DNA from: CALLVY01 sp937899855
GTDB lineage: Bacteria; Bacteroidota; Bacteroidia; Chitinophagales; Saprospiraceae
Reading direction: 5' to 3'
DNA length: 7,035 nucleotides
Assembly: GCA_039820405.1 (NCBI GenBank)
Contig: JBCBQC010000167.1
Location: 1-7,035 of the forward strand
Shown one piece after another: positions 6,545 through 7,035 of the stretch. The stretch's first letter is position 1; each line of letters begins with the position of its first letter. The position numbers were made by a program, and so were the translations under genes. The notes beneath the pieces were generated by a model. It saw nothing but the letters and a program-made list of their open reading frames with translations. It was not told the origin of the DNA and made no database searches.

Positions 6545-7035
6545 ATGCGCTGGATACTTATTTTGTGCTTTAATGTGATGACGCTCGCTTTTGCCGGGGC
6601 CCTGTGGGGAGAGTTGAGGGAGCTGTCTTGGCAGCGAGCACCCTATCCGGCGGTATGGCTCGGCACGTTGGCCTTTGTGGGGTTCGCGCAGTTGCCCTGG
6701 CCCTTTGTACGGGAAAATTTGGAGCATTTTCGGGTCAAGATCCACGAAGAGATTCACGAGAAGATGAGTCTGCTTTTTCTGCGAACCATCAAGGGCTTCT
6801 ACGCCCACCCTCAGGGTGGCGAACTGCACTTTAGCGGTCGGGAAAACTTTATCATCCTACTGGCGCCCTACTGCCTGCCCATTTATGCCCTCCTGATCCT
6901 GCTGATTCGTCCCCTGATTTTGCCGGAGTACTACCCACCGGTGTACTTCCTCCTGGGTTTTGCCTGGATGTTTCACCTCAGTACTTTTTTACAGCAATTG
7001 GGAGGTCACCAGAGCGACATCACCCGCTACGGGCG
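6545..7035 (+). CDS. Membrane protein, probable M50-like zinc metallopeptidase, 3'-partial
   Basis: Open frame from ATG 6545 to the window end with no stop, giving at least 163 residues; the 3' end is missing. It begins with a hydrophobic segment (MRWILILCFNVMTLAFAGALW), has a second at about 36-55 and further ones at about 103-122 and 131-150. H67-E68-E69-I70-H71 matches the HExxH zinc-binding motif. It is followed by a GG pair (QGGELHFSG) and then NFIILLAPYCLPIYALLILLI, an arrangement typical of M50-type intramembrane or membrane-embedded proteases. A late acidic residue in GHQSDITRYG could supply the third metal ligand seen in that family. The gene starts 10 bp after the caspase stop, so co-transcription is likely. 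The substrate is unknown. The M50 call rests on motif order, not on a full-length match; another multi-pass membrane protein with a chance HExxH is possible. Confidence 0.65.
   Translation, partial: MRWILILCFNVMTLAFAGALWGELRELSWQRAPYPAVWLGTLAFVGFAQLPWPFVRENLEHFRVKIHEEIHEKMSLLFLRTIKGFYAHPQGGELHFSGRENFIILLAPYCLPIYALLILLIRPLILPEYYPPVYFLLGFAWMFHLSTFLQQLGGHQSDITRYG

Overview
The window reads as one dense block of co-directional (+ strand) genes in a moderately GC-rich genome. None of the five start codons inside it (902, 2755, 3429, 5506, 6545) has a recognisable AGGAGG-type Shine-Dalgarno sequence. That absence, plus the gene content (SH3b-caspase protein, M50-like membrane protease, two-component proteins with unusual receivers), suggests a Bacteroidota member, perhaps Saprospiria-like. 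The taxonomic call is inference.

Layout: (1) 3-848, the C-terminal part of a histidine kinase (DHp-like helices and GHKL ATPase), probably cut at its 5' end by the window edge. (2) 902-2743, a 613-aa protein with an enlarged but residue-complete receiver domain and a long unrecognised C-terminal region. (3) 2755-3432, a 225-aa protein whose N-terminus resembles a receiver but has lost the phospho-acceptor Asp. (4) 3429-5459, a 676-aa protein with a degenerate receiver-like N-terminus, a second receiver with all catalytic residues, and an unrecognised helical C-terminus. (5) 5506-6534, an exported SH3b plus caspase (peptidase C14) protein with an intact His/Cys dyad. (6) 6545 to the window end, a membrane protein with an HEEIH motif that looks like an M50-type metallopeptidase, truncated by the window.

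Genes 1-4 look like one signalling module. Gaps are 53 bp, 11 bp and a 4-bp ATGA overlap, and there is one kinase, two phosphorylatable receivers and two receivers that appear unable to be phosphorylated. No standard output domain (OmpR/LuxR/LytTR DNA-binding, GGDEF, PNP) was recognised, so the output is unknown. The arrangement recalls the logic of defensive two-component systems such as Detocs (kinase, phosphate-sink receiver, effector receiver), but homology cannot be claimed from reading alone. The caspase and M50-like genes follow closely and could be co-transcribed. The caspase appears to be exported, so direct phosphotransfer control from cytoplasmic receivers is unlikely, and its link to the module is a hypothesis.

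No tRNA, rRNA, CRISPR array, insertion sequence or convincing minus-strand gene was seen. No stretch longer than 300 bases lacks a gene.
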